Positions 27,301-36,492 of a DNA stretch of 50,735 nt are shown piece by piece. The stretch lies in contig NZ_LUHG01000099.1 of assembly GCF_001623405.1 (NCBI RefSeq), positions 1 to 50,735 on the forward strand, given 5' to 3'. The translations under genes were made by a program, and so were the position numbers. Source of the DNA: Hydrotalea flava. Lineage in GTDB: Bacteria; Bacteroidota; Bacteroidia; Chitinophagales; Chitinophagaceae. The notes under the pieces were generated by a model. The model was not told the origin of the DNA and searched no databases. It was given only the letters and a program-made list of their open reading frames with translations. Each line of letters starts with the position of its first letter. The stretch's first letter is position 1.

Positions 27301-29925
27301 TTAATAAGTAATTGTTAACCCGGCACCCAAACCCATATCACTATCATAATGAGTAGATAAAGAAATATATTTAGTGGCAATGTACCGGAAACCTGCCATG
27401 TATTCTTTATCAGTATTTATCATCATATTAAAACGCAGACGTTTACTAATGGGTACATCTTCTCTGCTTAACTGAAACCGGAATTTACCATTACCGTCAA
27501 TTCTTGCATCAGCTACAAACAACAAAGGCAGCGTGTAAGCAATACCGGCTATTATTGTATGGCGATCTAGTTTATCACTTGTTTGACCAAACCAATTCTT
27601 TTTTTCGCTGCCAAAAATATTTTTTGGTCCGCCTTCTACTTTATAATGATAATCAAATCCAATGTAAGGAAACCACCATTGCATTCTGCCAAGGTAACGG
27701 CCAAACATAGTTTCACTTTCATATCCTAATTTATCGTTTAGCCCCAAATTCCATAAGGTAGTTGCCTTCCAGCGTGTATTTGCAAGCATCAAATTCCCAT
27801 CACTACCATTGCTTTCAAAACCAATTCTGGCCATAGTATGGAACATTCTCCCTTCGGCAAATAATTTTCTTTGTGCCAGCTTTGGATTAGGTATTTCCGG
27901 ATTGGGTGGTGAATTTTCATAACTAAATACCCTTCCCATACCACTCATCATATGGTATAATATATGGCAATGGAAAAACCAGTCGCCGCTCATATTTGCA
28001 GCAAATTCTATCGTATCTCTTTCCATTGGCATAATGTCTAAAACATTTTTTAAAGGTGCATAATCACCCTGCCCATTCAGTACCCGAAAGTCATGGCCAT
28101 GCAAATGCATAGGATGACGCATCATAGTATTATTATATAATATAATTCTAACATTTTCACCTTTTTTAATTAATATCTTATCTGCTTCAGATAATACCTT
28201 ATTGTTGATACTCCACATATACCGATTCATATTCCCGGTTAATTCAAAGTTCAACTCTTTTAGTGGTCCAGGGGGTAAATCGGTAGGATGGGTGGCACGT
28301 AGCATGCCATAATTTAACGTTTGAATATCCGGATTATCATCATTCATATCCATACCAGCCATACTTTGATGGCCATGATTCGTCTGCATTTGTTTACCTT
28401 TGCGCATCTGCATGGAATCATTACTTTTATTTTCCTTTATATTGTCATATCCCGTTATTTCCGGGTACATTACCGTATTCATATCCATCTCCTGATTTTG
28501 CATATTCATGCCTTCCATCTGAACCATATTGCCCTTCATATCCATCATGTCATTCATCATTTTCATTCCTGCAAAGTATTTGAGTTTAGGCAATTTTTTC
28601 GCTGGCATTTTCATACCACTGCCCAACCATAATGACGCAGATTTAGTACGGTCTTCCGGCGTTGCCAAAAATTCATACTGCATATTGTCAGGTATTGTTA
28701 CCACGACATCATAGGTTTCTGAAACCCCTATTATCAATCGATCAACCTCAACCGGTTCTACATCATTACCATCGTTCGCTACTACCGTAATCTTGCCACC
28801 TGAATAGGTTAGCCAGAAATAAGTAGAAGCTGACCCGTTTGAGATTCGAAGCCTGACTTTATCTCCCGCCTTGAACTGTGGCATTTCACTTTCACTTTTC
28901 CCATTCATGAAGAACTTGTCGTAAGCAACATCACTTACATCCATTGCATTCATCCTTTTCCACTCATTGGTTAGTTTTGTTTTAAAGTTGCCGCTTTTAA
29001 TGGCTTCAATATAGCTTTGTGTAGTCCCTTTCTTTATTGCAAACCAATCAGTTGCTGCATGCAGGCTACGATCAATTTCGCTGGGATTCATGTTGGCCCA
29101 ATCACTTAATACGATTGGAATTGCGGGCAAGTCATCTATACCCCGCCGGAAACTAGTATCATCATTTCTCTTTTTAAGAATCAATGATCCGTACATACCT
29201 ATTTGTTCCTGCAATCCAAAGTGACTATGATACCAGTGGGTGCCATTTTGAATGATTGGAAACTTATATAGATAGGTAGTGTGGGGTTGAATAGGCATTT
29301 GTGTAAGATAAGGAACACCATCTTCCTTATTGGGTACATACAAACCATGCCAGTGCAATCCTGTTGGCTCATTGAGTTCATTGTGTACATAAATTTCTGC
29401 TGTATCACCTTCTGTAAAAGTAAGAGTTGGCATGGGTATCTGTCCGTTTACTGCAATGGCATGTTTTACTTTACCCGTAAAATTTACAATGGTATCCCTT
29501 ACATATAAATCATAGCGAACGGTTTTTGGAGGCGCACTTTTCTGTACGGTTTTCGCAGGTGCTATTTTTAGCATGGGCATTGCCATATTATTTAGGTCTT
29601 GTTTTTGTGTACTGCCTTGCATTTGCTCCATATTATCCATTTTATTTAATGTGTCTTTTAAAGGCATCGGCATGGTTTGTTTCTTTGGCAATTGCGTTTT
29701 TTGCGTTGCTGTATTGACTGTTTTTTTATACAAAACCATTCCACACTTCACACAATTGCCTGGTTTATCTGTATGAATTTCAGGATGCATCACACAAGTA
29801 TAATACGAGGTGATTTGCTGTTTTTTTGCGGTATCTTTTTGTTGCATATCCATTCCTTTCCTATCCTGTGCCTGAGCGAAGGAATAAGACGCAAAAAGCA
29901 ATGTTATTAAGATTATTTTTTTCAT
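27301..29925 (-). CDS. Multicopper oxidase with N-terminal metal-binding domain and C-terminal CopB-like domain
   Basis: The 874-residue protein joins three parts. After a signal peptide, residues 41-68 form a heavy-metal-binding domain (YYTCVMHPEIHTDKPGNCVK then CGM). The oxidase follows with copper motifs HWHGLYVP (191), HWYHSHFG (230), HPMHLHGHDFR and HCHILYHMMSGM, the type 1/type 3 ligands. A Met/His-rich insert (about 455-530, many MxM and MDMN units) resembles the CopA/CueO copper-loading loops. From about 695 to the end it reads as a CopB-like outer membrane barrel (ARIGFESNGSDGNLM, YIGFDYHYKVEGG, LGAGLTITY). It likely oxidises Cu(I) outside the inner membrane and binds it at the outer membrane. 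Confidence 0.93.
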   Translation of the reverse strand: MKKIILITLLFASYSFAQAQDRKGMDMQQKDTAKKQQITSYYTCVMHPEIHTDKPGNCVKCGMVLYKKTVNTATQKTQLPKKQTMPMPLKDTLNKMDNMEQMQGSTQKQDLNNMAMPMLKIAPAKTVQKSAPPKTVRYDLYVRDTIVNFTGKVKHAIAVNGQIPMPTLTFTEGDTAEIYVHNELNEPTGLHWHGLYVPNKEDGVPYLTQMPIQPHTTYLYKFPIIQNGTHWYHSHFGLQEQIGMYGSLILKKRNDDTSFRRGIDDLPAIPIVLSDWANMNPSEIDRSLHAATDWFAIKKGTTQSYIEAIKSGNFKTKLTNEWKRMNAMDVSDVAYDKFFMNGKSESEMPQFKAGDKVRLRISNGSASTYFWLTYSGGKITVVANDGNDVEPVEVDRLIIGVSETYDVVVTIPDNMQYEFLATPEDRTKSASLWLGSGMKMPAKKLPKLKYFAGMKMMNDMMDMKGNMVQMEGMNMQNQEMDMNTVMYPEITGYDNIKENKSNDSMQMRKGKQMQTNHGHQSMAGMDMNDDNPDIQTLNYGMLRATHPTDLPPGPLKELNFELTGNMNRYMWSINNKVLSEADKILIKKGENVRIILYNNTMMRHPMHLHGHDFRVLNGQGDYAPLKNVLDIMPMERDTIEFAANMSGDWFFHCHILYHMMSGMGRVFSYENSPPNPEIPNPKLAQRKLFAEGRMFHTMARIGFESNGSDGNLMLANTRWKATTLWNLGLNDKLGYESETMFGRYLGRMQWWFPYIGFDYHYKVEGGPKNIFGSEKKNWFGQTSDKLDRHTIIAGIAYTLPLLFVADARIDGNGKFRFQLSREDVPISKRLRFNMMINTDKEYMAGFRYIATKYISLSTHYDSDMGLGAGLTITY

Positions 29926-29941
29926 TTCAATGTATTATTTT

Positions 29942-30552
29942 TTAAAACCTGTAAAACAAAAAATTCTGTTTCGTATTGAATAGCGTAATATTTGCTTCTT
30001 CGATACACTTTATTCTGTTAAAATTGTTCTCGAACCTTTTAGCCATAGCATCTTATAAATATTGTTTTGTTTCAATTTCGCAATAATTCTGGGGTCTGTT
30101 TTGTGCAAATGTTCCTAATATCAAATAGCCTTCAGATACGATTGATTGTGCTGCGATGTGTACATATTTTTCTATTTTATCTTCATTAATCAGACAATGA
30201 AATGCTGCTCAATCGTGCCAGAAATCGAACTTTACTGAAGGTGCAAACCCGGTAACATCTGAAACAATCCAATTTACTTTTGCCACATTTATGCCCAATC
30301 GTTTTTAGGCTCTTTTAATGGCATTGACAGAAATATCCAATACATAAATATTTTCATAATTTAATTCAATTAAACCATCAAAAAAACGCTGTCACCGCCA
30401 CTAATATCAATAATATTGGCAGTTGTAGAAAGATGAAACAATGAAAAAAATTGTATTGAAGTTTTAGGATATTCCTGAAACCAACTGAAACCATTTTCTT
30501 CTTTGGTTATATAGATACTTTCCCAATGCTGTTTTTGATTTTCAATTTCCAT
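29942..30552 (-). pseudogene. Decayed class I SAM-dependent methyltransferase
   Basis: The start (EIENQKQHWESIYITKEENG) and motif I (IIDISGGDSVF) are read from 30552, then the frame breaks in a T-rich run near 30380. In a second frame the rest is still readable: DGLIELNYENIYVLDISVNA, VNWIVSDVTGF, DKIEKYVHIAAQSIVSEGYL, LILGTFAQNRPQ, DAMAKRFENNFNRIKCIEE and FNTKQNFLFYRF before a stop at 29942. Several internal stops are also present. The intact family is about 200 residues. It fills the whole space between the copper ATPase (2 bases away) and the oxidase (16 bases away), so it was once part of this operon. Confidence 0.88.
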
Positions 30553-30554
30553 TT

Positions 30555-32597
30555 TTAATAATTTTTTACTTTTAACATACTTGCATTGATGGCAACTACA
30601 ATTGTACTAACAGCCATTAAAGCTGCACCTGCTGCCGGGCTTAATAAAATACCGTGTTTGTATAAAATTCCTGCTGCCAATGGTAAGGCAATTACATTGT
30701 AACCTGTTGCCCAAATTAAATTCTGTACCATTTTACGATGAGTAGCTTTGCCAAATAAAATCAGGCTTACTATATCTTTTGGATTGCTGTTCACTAAAAC
30801 TATACCGGCAGTCTCTGCAGCAATATCGCTGCCACTACCCACAGCAATACCTACATCTGCAATGGCCAATGCAGGGGCATCATTCACACCGTCACCTGTC
30901 ATAGCAACAAATTCACCTTTACTTTGCAACGCTTTAATTTCCTCTAATTTTTGATGCGGCAATACTTCGGCAATATAATTATCCATACCTAAAGTATCAC
31001 TTACGCTTTTAGCAACATTGCTGTTATCACCTGTGAGCAGAATTGATTTAATATTATTTTCTTTTAATACTTTTATTGCTTCGGCCGATTCAGATCGTAT
31101 TTCGTCTGATAAAGCAATATATCCGGCCAATTCACCCTCCATTATCACAAATACAACCGTTTCCCTTACGTTTGTAGAAAAATCTTTTGGAACGGCTAAT
31201 TTGCTTTCTTTTAGATAAACCGGACTAACTATCATTATTTTTTTCCCTTCAACCATTGCCTCAACACCTTTTCCTGTGATGGCTTTAAAGTTATCTGCGG
31301 CCGGTACTTTGATGGCTAAGTCTTTTATTTTTTGCATAATACCGGTTGCAATAGGATGTTCTGAGTTTTGCTCCAATGCGGCAGCCATTCGAATGATTTC
31401 AGTTTCGCTTAAATTTTTATGCAGCGACTCAATTTTCGACACTTTGAATTTTCCTTCAGTTAATGTGCCCGTCTTATCAAATACTACTGTAGTTATTTTT
31501 CTTGCATTTTCAAAGGCTGTTCTGTTTTTTATGAGTAACCCATTTTTTGCGGATAGGGCTGTTGATTTTGCCACAACCAACGGAACAGCCAAACCCAAAG
31601 CATGTGGGCAGCAAATAACAATTACTGTAACCATTCTTTCCATTGCAAATGCCAAAGATTGCCCGGTAAAATACCAAAATAAAAAAGTGCCGATACCCGA
31701 AACCAAAGCAATAATCGTTAACCATTTTGCTGCTTTATCTGCTAATAACTGTGTGTTTGATTTTGATTTTTGTGCATCATCTACCAACCTGATAACCTGC
31801 GATAAGTAAGAATCTTTTGCCGTATGTGAAACCGTAACTTTAATGGAACCATTACCATTGATTGAACCGGCAATTACTTTATCACCTTTTGCTTTTTGTA
31901 CCGGTTTACTTTCACCGGTAAGCATACTTTCGTTGAGGTAGCTTTCGCCTTCTAATATTATTCCATCTGCTGCCACCTTCTCGCCGGGCTTTACTAAAAT
32001 AATATCGTTTGCTTGTAGTGTATCGGTTTTTACATCATGCACCATTTCAGGCATTACCATATGTGCATCGGCTGGCATCAACTGCACTAATAATTCTAAT
32101 TCCTTTGAAGCGCCTGCAATAGATTTCATTTCAATCCAATGCCCTAACAGCATAATGAGTATTAGTGTTGTTAATTCCCAAAAAAAATCCATTCCCTTCA
32201 ATCCGAAAACAATGGCTACACTATAAATATATGCTACCGTTATGGCAAAGCCTATTAAAAACATCATACCCGGGCTCTTGGCTTTTACTTCATCTAACAA
32301 TCCCTTTAAAAATGGGAAACCACCATATAAAAAAACAATAGTAGATAAAGCGAACAGAAGGTATTGCGATCCTTTAAATTGCCAGCTGGCTCCTAAAAAG
32401 TTTTGTATCATGGGTGATAACAAAACGATAGGAATGGAGAGGATAAGCACCACATAAAACCTTTTTTTAAAATCAGCAATCATCATGGCATGGTGATTAT
32501 GCCCTGCCATACCCATTGATGGTTTTTTTGTGTGCTGCATATTGCCCATTGCATGTCCGGCATGGTTCATTAAATTGTTTTGATGTTGCTGTTCCAT
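30555..32597 (-). CDS. Heavy-metal P-type ATPase, copper-exporting, CPH (P1B-3/CopB-like) type
   Basis: The 680-residue protein starts with a His/Met-rich cytoplasmic tail (about residues 1-40, repeats of HAGHAMGNM and GHNHHAMM) in place of an HMA domain. Eight membrane helices follow, with TGES in the actuator domain, the metal-site motif CCPHALGLAVPLV, the phosphorylation motif DKTGTLTEGK and hinge GDGVNDAPALAIADVGIAVG. The CPH form, rather than CPC, together with the His-rich N-terminus, marks the CopB-like subgroup, linked to Cu(II)/Cu(I) or silver export. It should move copper from cytoplasm to periplasm. It is encoded between the heme-binding gene and the methyltransferase relic. Confidence 0.95.
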   Translation of the reverse strand: MEQQHQNNLMNHAGHAMGNMQHTKKPSMGMAGHNHHAMMIADFKKRFYVVLILSIPIVLLSPMIQNFLGASWQFKGSQYLLFALSTIVFLYGGFPFLKGLLDEVKAKSPGMMFLIGFAITVAYIYSVAIVFGLKGMDFFWELTTLILIMLLGHWIEMKSIAGASKELELLVQLMPADAHMVMPEMVHDVKTDTLQANDIILVKPGEKVAADGIILEGESYLNESMLTGESKPVQKAKGDKVIAGSINGNGSIKVTVSHTAKDSYLSQVIRLVDDAQKSKSNTQLLADKAAKWLTIIALVSGIGTFLFWYFTGQSLAFAMERMVTVIVICCPHALGLAVPLVVAKSTALSAKNGLLIKNRTAFENARKITTVVFDKTGTLTEGKFKVSKIESLHKNLSETEIIRMAAALEQNSEHPIATGIMQKIKDLAIKVPAADNFKAITGKGVEAMVEGKKIMIVSPVYLKESKLAVPKDFSTNVRETVVFVIMEGELAGYIALSDEIRSESAEAIKVLKENNIKSILLTGDNSNVAKSVSDTLGMDNYIAEVLPHQKLEEIKALQSKGEFVAMTGDGVNDAPALAIADVGIAVGSGSDIAAETAGIVLVNSNPKDIVSLILFGKATHRKMVQNLIWATGYNVIALPLAAGILYKHGILLSPAAGAALMAVSTIVVAINASMLKVKNY

Positions 32598-32687
32598 AAT
32601 ATAAATTTTATTTGCAGCAATCTTTTTTGTGTATAAAAATTGCTTTAAAAATTTTAAAAATTATTTGCTTTATTGTTTTCATAAAAA

Positions 32688-33155
32688 TTAATTTTTTGCT
32701 AAAAGACTATCGGCTACTTTATTGAACCATTGGGAAAGTTGTATGCTTTCTTCTTTTGAAAGCCGGGCTTTCCTGTGTATTATTTTATATGACAATAAGG
32801 GCATTTCATTATCCCTAACCTGATCAGCCATATCTCTCAGCTTACTAATTTGCCTGCGTGGTGCATAGCTGCCAAACACACTTAAATTTAGGTTTGCTTT
32901 ACCATTTTTTATATGATTTGCCATCAACCATGCTACCGGCTGAAAATTTGCATACCATGGATAGCTGGTATTGTTGCTGTGGCAATCGTAACAGGCATTT
33001 ATTAAAAGCTTGTGTACATTATCCGGAACAACATACATTTTACTAAAATCTGTAGGAAAGACCTGCCCGCTCTTATTTCGGGCAGGTTGTATCAGTTGAA
33101 TCAAGACTAAAATAGCACCTAAAGAAATGAGTATATACTTTTTTGTAGGGCGCAT
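32688..33155 (-). CDS. Heme-binding domain-containing protein (CxxCH, cytochrome-like)
   Basis: I choose the ATG at 33155, two bases after the DUF3347 stop; the longer frame from 33188 would overlap that gene. The 155-residue product has one N-terminal membrane anchor (MRPTKKYILISLGAILVLIQ), then INACYDCHSNNTSYPWYANF, which holds a CxxCH heme-attachment motif in the manner of the haem_bd family, and a C-terminal helical region (LSKEESIQLSQWFNKVADSL). It probably carries one covalent heme in the periplasm and passes electrons near the copper enzymes. Confidence 0.88.
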   Translation of the reverse strand: MRPTKKYILISLGAILVLIQLIQPARNKSGQVFPTDFSKMYVVPDNVHKLLINACYDCHSNNTSYPWYANFQPVAWLMANHIKNGKANLNLSVFGSYAPRRQISKLRDMADQVRDNEMPLLSYKIIHRKARLSKEESIQLSQWFNKVADSLLAKN

Positions 33156-33157
33156 GG

Positions 33158-33778
33158 TTATTTCATTTCTTCTTTTATTGTACCACAAGTAGGCATTGAT
33201 TTTCCCAAATAAGGATTTTTAATATCTTTGGTTTCGCTAATCCATATTGCTCCTTTACCATTGTTTGCCATTGGACAAAAATCTTTATATAAAGTTTGTC
33301 CGTTATTACCAAAGGCTTTTATAAGGTCTGAAATATCGCTACTCAGCATCATAAAATGTTCTCGCTGGTGTTTAATTTTATCGGCATTTGAACCTATATG
33401 TTCTGCATTTTCTTTTATATCGTCATGTAAATCGGCATATGCTTTCATTTGATCCGCAGACAAATTTGATTGATTTACTTTATCTAAAAGTTCAACGATG
33501 GATTTACCAGCAGCAGCGGCATCATTTGCATTATCATTTGCCAGCGCATTCTTCATTTGCAGGTAACCTGCAATGATTGCTTTGATCGGGAACATTGCAG
33601 CATTTTGTGTACCTGTTGCATGGTTCGTTAACTGCTGGTGCATGGCCATTGATGTATCGCCGGTTTTATCATTTTCTTTTGATGTTGTTGTTTTATCGTT
33701 GCCGGTATTGCAGGCAGCAATGGATAAGGTAGTGGCTGCTATCGCAACCATTATTACTAAAGATATATATGTTTTCAT
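33158..33778 (-). CDS. DUF3347 domain lipoprotein
   Basis: The 206-residue protein has a lipoprotein signal ending SIAACNTGND, a Thr/Asp/Lys-rich spacer, and a DUF3347 domain (about 65-200): AIIAGYLQMKNALANDNAND, KSIVELLDKV, YKDFCPMANNGKGAIWI and NPYLGKSMPTCGTI. The CPM and CG pairs are the conserved Cys/Met positions that in this family suit copper binding; the same domain occurs at the end of CusB-type adaptors. Being anchored to a membrane in a copper locus, it is probably a periplasmic copper carrier. It is followed 2 bases later by the heme protein gene. Confidence 0.9.
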   Translation of the reverse strand: MKTYISLVIMVAIAATTLSIAACNTGNDKTTTSKENDKTGDTSMAMHQQLTNHATGTQNAAMFPIKAIIAGYLQMKNALANDNANDAAAAGKSIVELLDKVNQSNLSADQMKAYADLHDDIKENAEHIGSNADKIKHQREHFMMLSSDISDLIKAFGNNGQTLYKDFCPMANNGKGAIWISETKDIKNPYLGKSMPTCGTIKEEMK

Positions 33779-33863
33779 ATTTTAATTATTTTTATATTTT
33801 AAGTGTCAATTTTAAAATGCGTTTTCCAAAATAAATGTGAATTGTTCAATGCAGGTAAACCAA

Positions 33864-34346
33864 TTACAAAGTTGTTTTTATGCTGCCACAAGAAAGCATT
33901 GCACTGCCGAAATATGGGTTTTTGATTGCCTTATTATTACTTAACCATATAGCCTTTTTCATGGGGCAATATTGCTGGTATATAGGCTCGGCAGAGAGCT
34001 TTACTTTTTTTGCCAACTCAAACATATTGTTCGATAAAGTGGCAAATTTTTCCCTTTGCAGTTTTATATCTTTTGATTGAGAAATAGCAACAGCCTCGTT
34101 TAACAGGCCGGCCTTTTCAGCATCATTCATCATTTGTAGATCGGCACCATTTATGGTTTTTACCAATATAGCTGCACTGTTTGCCGCTAATACAGGGTTA
34201 CTGCTTACTAAAGCGTCTTTCAGATTATAATATGCATTGAGTAATTGAACTGGCTGTGTTTTTGTATTGCTTTGTGAAAAGCTGTTCTGAGCAAATGCCA
34301 TTACGATAAGGGCAAGCATTATAAATGATTTTTTAATTGAAAACAT
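33864..34346 (-). CDS. DUF3347 domain secreted protein
   Basis: An upstream ATG at 34391 exists in frame, but I start at 34346, which gives a clean signal peptide (MFSIKKSFIMLALIVMAFAQ). The 160-residue product is a second DUF3347 protein: LLNAYYNLKDALVSSNPVLA, KLQREKFATLSNNMFELAK, YQQYCPMKKAIWLSNNKAIK and NPYFGSAMLSCGSI. It has no lipid anchor, so unlike its downstream neighbour it is probably soluble in the periplasm. Two such genes in a row suggest a duplication with split soluble and membrane-bound roles. Confidence 0.88.
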   Translation of the reverse strand: MFSIKKSFIMLALIVMAFAQNSFSQSNTKTQPVQLLNAYYNLKDALVSSNPVLAANSAAILVKTINGADLQMMNDAEKAGLLNEAVAISQSKDIKLQREKFATLSNNMFELAKKVKLSAEPIYQQYCPMKKAIWLSNNKAIKNPYFGSAMLSCGSIKTTL

Positions 34347-34469
34347 TTTTATATTTATAACGCTTTTCAGCTCCTGAATTATTGATTTCATTTTAGTTTG
34401 ATTTTTATGTTTAACGAAATAGGTATGGGCACAAGTATACCTTTATCATGCTACAAACATAAAATGAAA

Positions 34470-34919
34470 TCATATTTGAAAACTCTGAATAGCAATTCGA
34501 ATGTCCGGAATGGGGGGGTGATAACCACACACAAAATATTTATTAGACTTACTAACCTGTGAAGCAGGCAATATAATGGTGTCACGGTAAGTGATTACAA
34601 AAGCAGTAGAAAATACCGGGTTTAATTGCTTGACAACTTGTGGAACTACTTTATCAGCCCGTACTATTTTCAATACATCATCATTACAACAATTATTTTT
34701 ACCGTCTGAATCTGAATGCGCATGTTGATGTGCTGCAACTTCCAGATGTTGTGGATGACCTTTGGTATGAACAAAAAATTCCGCTTCAGCCTCATGATGG
34801 TGTTCATTAAACCCCATATCTACCCCCATAGCACAAGCAAAACCCACCACCATATTCAGGGAGAATATGGTTAACAGGAAAATTGCTTTAAACTGTATGG
34901 ATGATAAACTATATTTCAT
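34470..34919 (-). CDS. Exported His/Cys-rich protein, HYC_CC_PP-like
   Basis: The 149-residue protein begins with a signal segment (AIFLLTIFSLNMVVGFACAM). The mature part has EHHHEAEAEFF, several further His residues (HQHAHSDSD), a CC pair (NNCCNDD) and a C-terminal VCGYHPPIPDIR. The ordered CC and HPP features resemble small exported proteins named HYC_CC_PP in Bacteroidota, though the HYC block here is replaced by GFACAMG. It is the first gene of the copper unit and is probably a periplasmic metal-binding or sensing protein. Function is inferred from residues and position. Confidence 0.7.
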   Translation of the reverse strand: MKYSLSSIQFKAIFLLTIFSLNMVVGFACAMGVDMGFNEHHHEAEAEFFVHTKGHPQHLEVAAHQHAHSDSDGKNNCCNDDVLKIVRADKVVPQVVKQLNPVFSTAFVITYRDTIILPASQVSKSNKYFVCGYHPPIPDIRIAIQSFQI

Positions 34920-35712
34920 GTTGCCTAAAGTAAAATTACAATTATTATATCAAAATGTTTTTTTAAATGCAAAAATAGCCATGAAAACTACTTGTTTGTT
35001 ACATAATTATTTGAAGAATTTGCAAAATTTTAAGCGCAGGAATAAAATTAAAACAATCCTTCCTCATTCAAAAATGACATTCAAGAAAACAATGACCAGA
35101 TTAAAGTAAATATTGCCATTTTAGCTTTAAACATACTTAAACTTTTTTCAATTTAGACGCATTCCCATTGAAAGTATACAAAACTTAATGATGGGAAGAA
35201 CACCTGCTTAAAAGCCATATAGAGTTTCGCTTACACCATAAGACCTTGAAAAGTAAAATATACCACTAATTTTAAGCGTTACAATGAATAAAAGCTCTTT
35301 AAAAGAGAAGCCATAACATTTCTTCTAAGAAAATGAAAAACTAACTCGGCCACCAAGTACCTGTTTTCATTACTATGCAATATTGAAGAATATGTGAGAG
35401 GTTGCAAATATTGCTCAGGTATTTATTTTAAAAACATCCTTAAAAATATGCAGGGGTATTACGCATGAAAAACAGGATATCCTATCCGTTTTAGGCAGCA
35501 ATGTTTCTCCGGGTCATAAATTTTGTAAGGATTCTTATACTTCTGTAATTTTACCCGGAATATATATAACACTTCTTACAATATTAAGATGGGTTTTATA
35601 TTTCAAGGATCTAAAACTTTTGTTCATTCAATCGTATGTTTTTTCAGCTCATTTTTATGTTGCTAACTAATAAAATAACAGCAGCCGATTGGGCTTACAT
35701 CAATCAATAATT
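34920..35712. other. Long intergenic region, nothing recognised
   Basis: Almost 800 bases separate the divergent copper locus and the SDR-like gene. Frames are short and closed in both directions. It must hold the promoters for both sides, but I cannot point to a convincing -33/-7 pair. Confidence 0.4.
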
Positions 35713-36492
35713 ATGATACAACCATCTTCACTACCACCAACCTTTATTGTAGGCGGTGCTACTTCAGGACTTGGGAAAGCGATAGCGCTTCTTTTACTGG
35801 AAAAGGGGGCTAATCTTTTAGCACTTGGCAGAAGTACGGAAGCATTGCAGCAGTTGTATTACAACTACCCGAAACAGGTTACCACTATCTGCGGAGATAT
35901 TACCCTTCCGGTTACACAGAACACTGTATTGGATGCAATACAAAATATGTACATAGCAGGCATTTGTATGAATGCCGGAGGCCCACCGGCAGCTACTATT
36001 AACGAAACAACAATGCAGGATTGGGATATGGCTTATCAATCTGTATTGCGCTGGAAAGTTGCGCTTGTTAAAACATTGCTGACAAAATTAGAAGCCCAAC
36101 AATATGGCCGGCTATTATTTATTGAAAGTGCTACCGTAAAACAACCCATGGAAAATTTAGTATTGAGTACGGCTTTTCGACTGGCTGTAACCGGGTTTGT
36201 AAAAACATTGGCCAATGAAGTAGCTGCCAAAGGTATTACTGCTAATATACTGGCTCCAGGTCCACATGATACCCCGGCTATTGAACGGGTTTTTAAAAAG
36301 AAACAGGCACAAACCGGTTTAGATATGCCCACCATACAACAAACTGAAATACAAAAAATACCGGTTGGCCGGTTGGGTAACGCCAATGCATTTGCGCAAT
36401 TAGCCGTATGGTTAATGAGTGAAGATGCAGGTTATATTACCGGACAAACCATTAGTGTTGATGGCGGATTGGTAAAAGGTATTTTTGGATGA
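35713..36492 (+). CDS. SDR-family protein with non-canonical active site
   Basis: I choose the ATG at 35713 (MIQPSSLPPTFIVGGATSGL); another ATG lies 24 bases upstream. The 259-residue product has the Rossmann start GGATSGLGKAIALLLLEKGA, an NAG block (CMNAGGPP) and a PG segment (ILAPGPHDT), and ends SVDGGLVKGIFG. The usual catalytic YxxxK is absent: the corresponding stretch reads LVLSTAFRLAV. This matches the beta-ketoacyl-reductase-like SDR subgroup known to lack a perfect catalytic tetrad. The real substrate, or whether it is catalytic, is unknown. Confidence 0.88.
   Translation: MIQPSSLPPTFIVGGATSGLGKAIALLLLEKGANLLALGRSTEALQQLYYNYPKQVTTICGDITLPVTQNTVLDAIQNMYIAGICMNAGGPPAATINETTMQDWDMAYQSVLRWKVALVKTLLTKLEAQQYGRLLFIESATVKQPMENLVLSTAFRLAVTGFVKTLANEVAAKGITANILAPGPHDTPAIERVFKKKQAQTGLDMPTIQQTEIQKIPVGRLGNANAFAQLAVWLMSEDAGYITGQTISVDGGLVKGIFG

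Noticed and set aside
31276-31809. 177-residue plus-strand frame opposite the copper ATPase
   Set aside because: It is the antisense of a strongly conserved gene; composition follows the ATPase codons.
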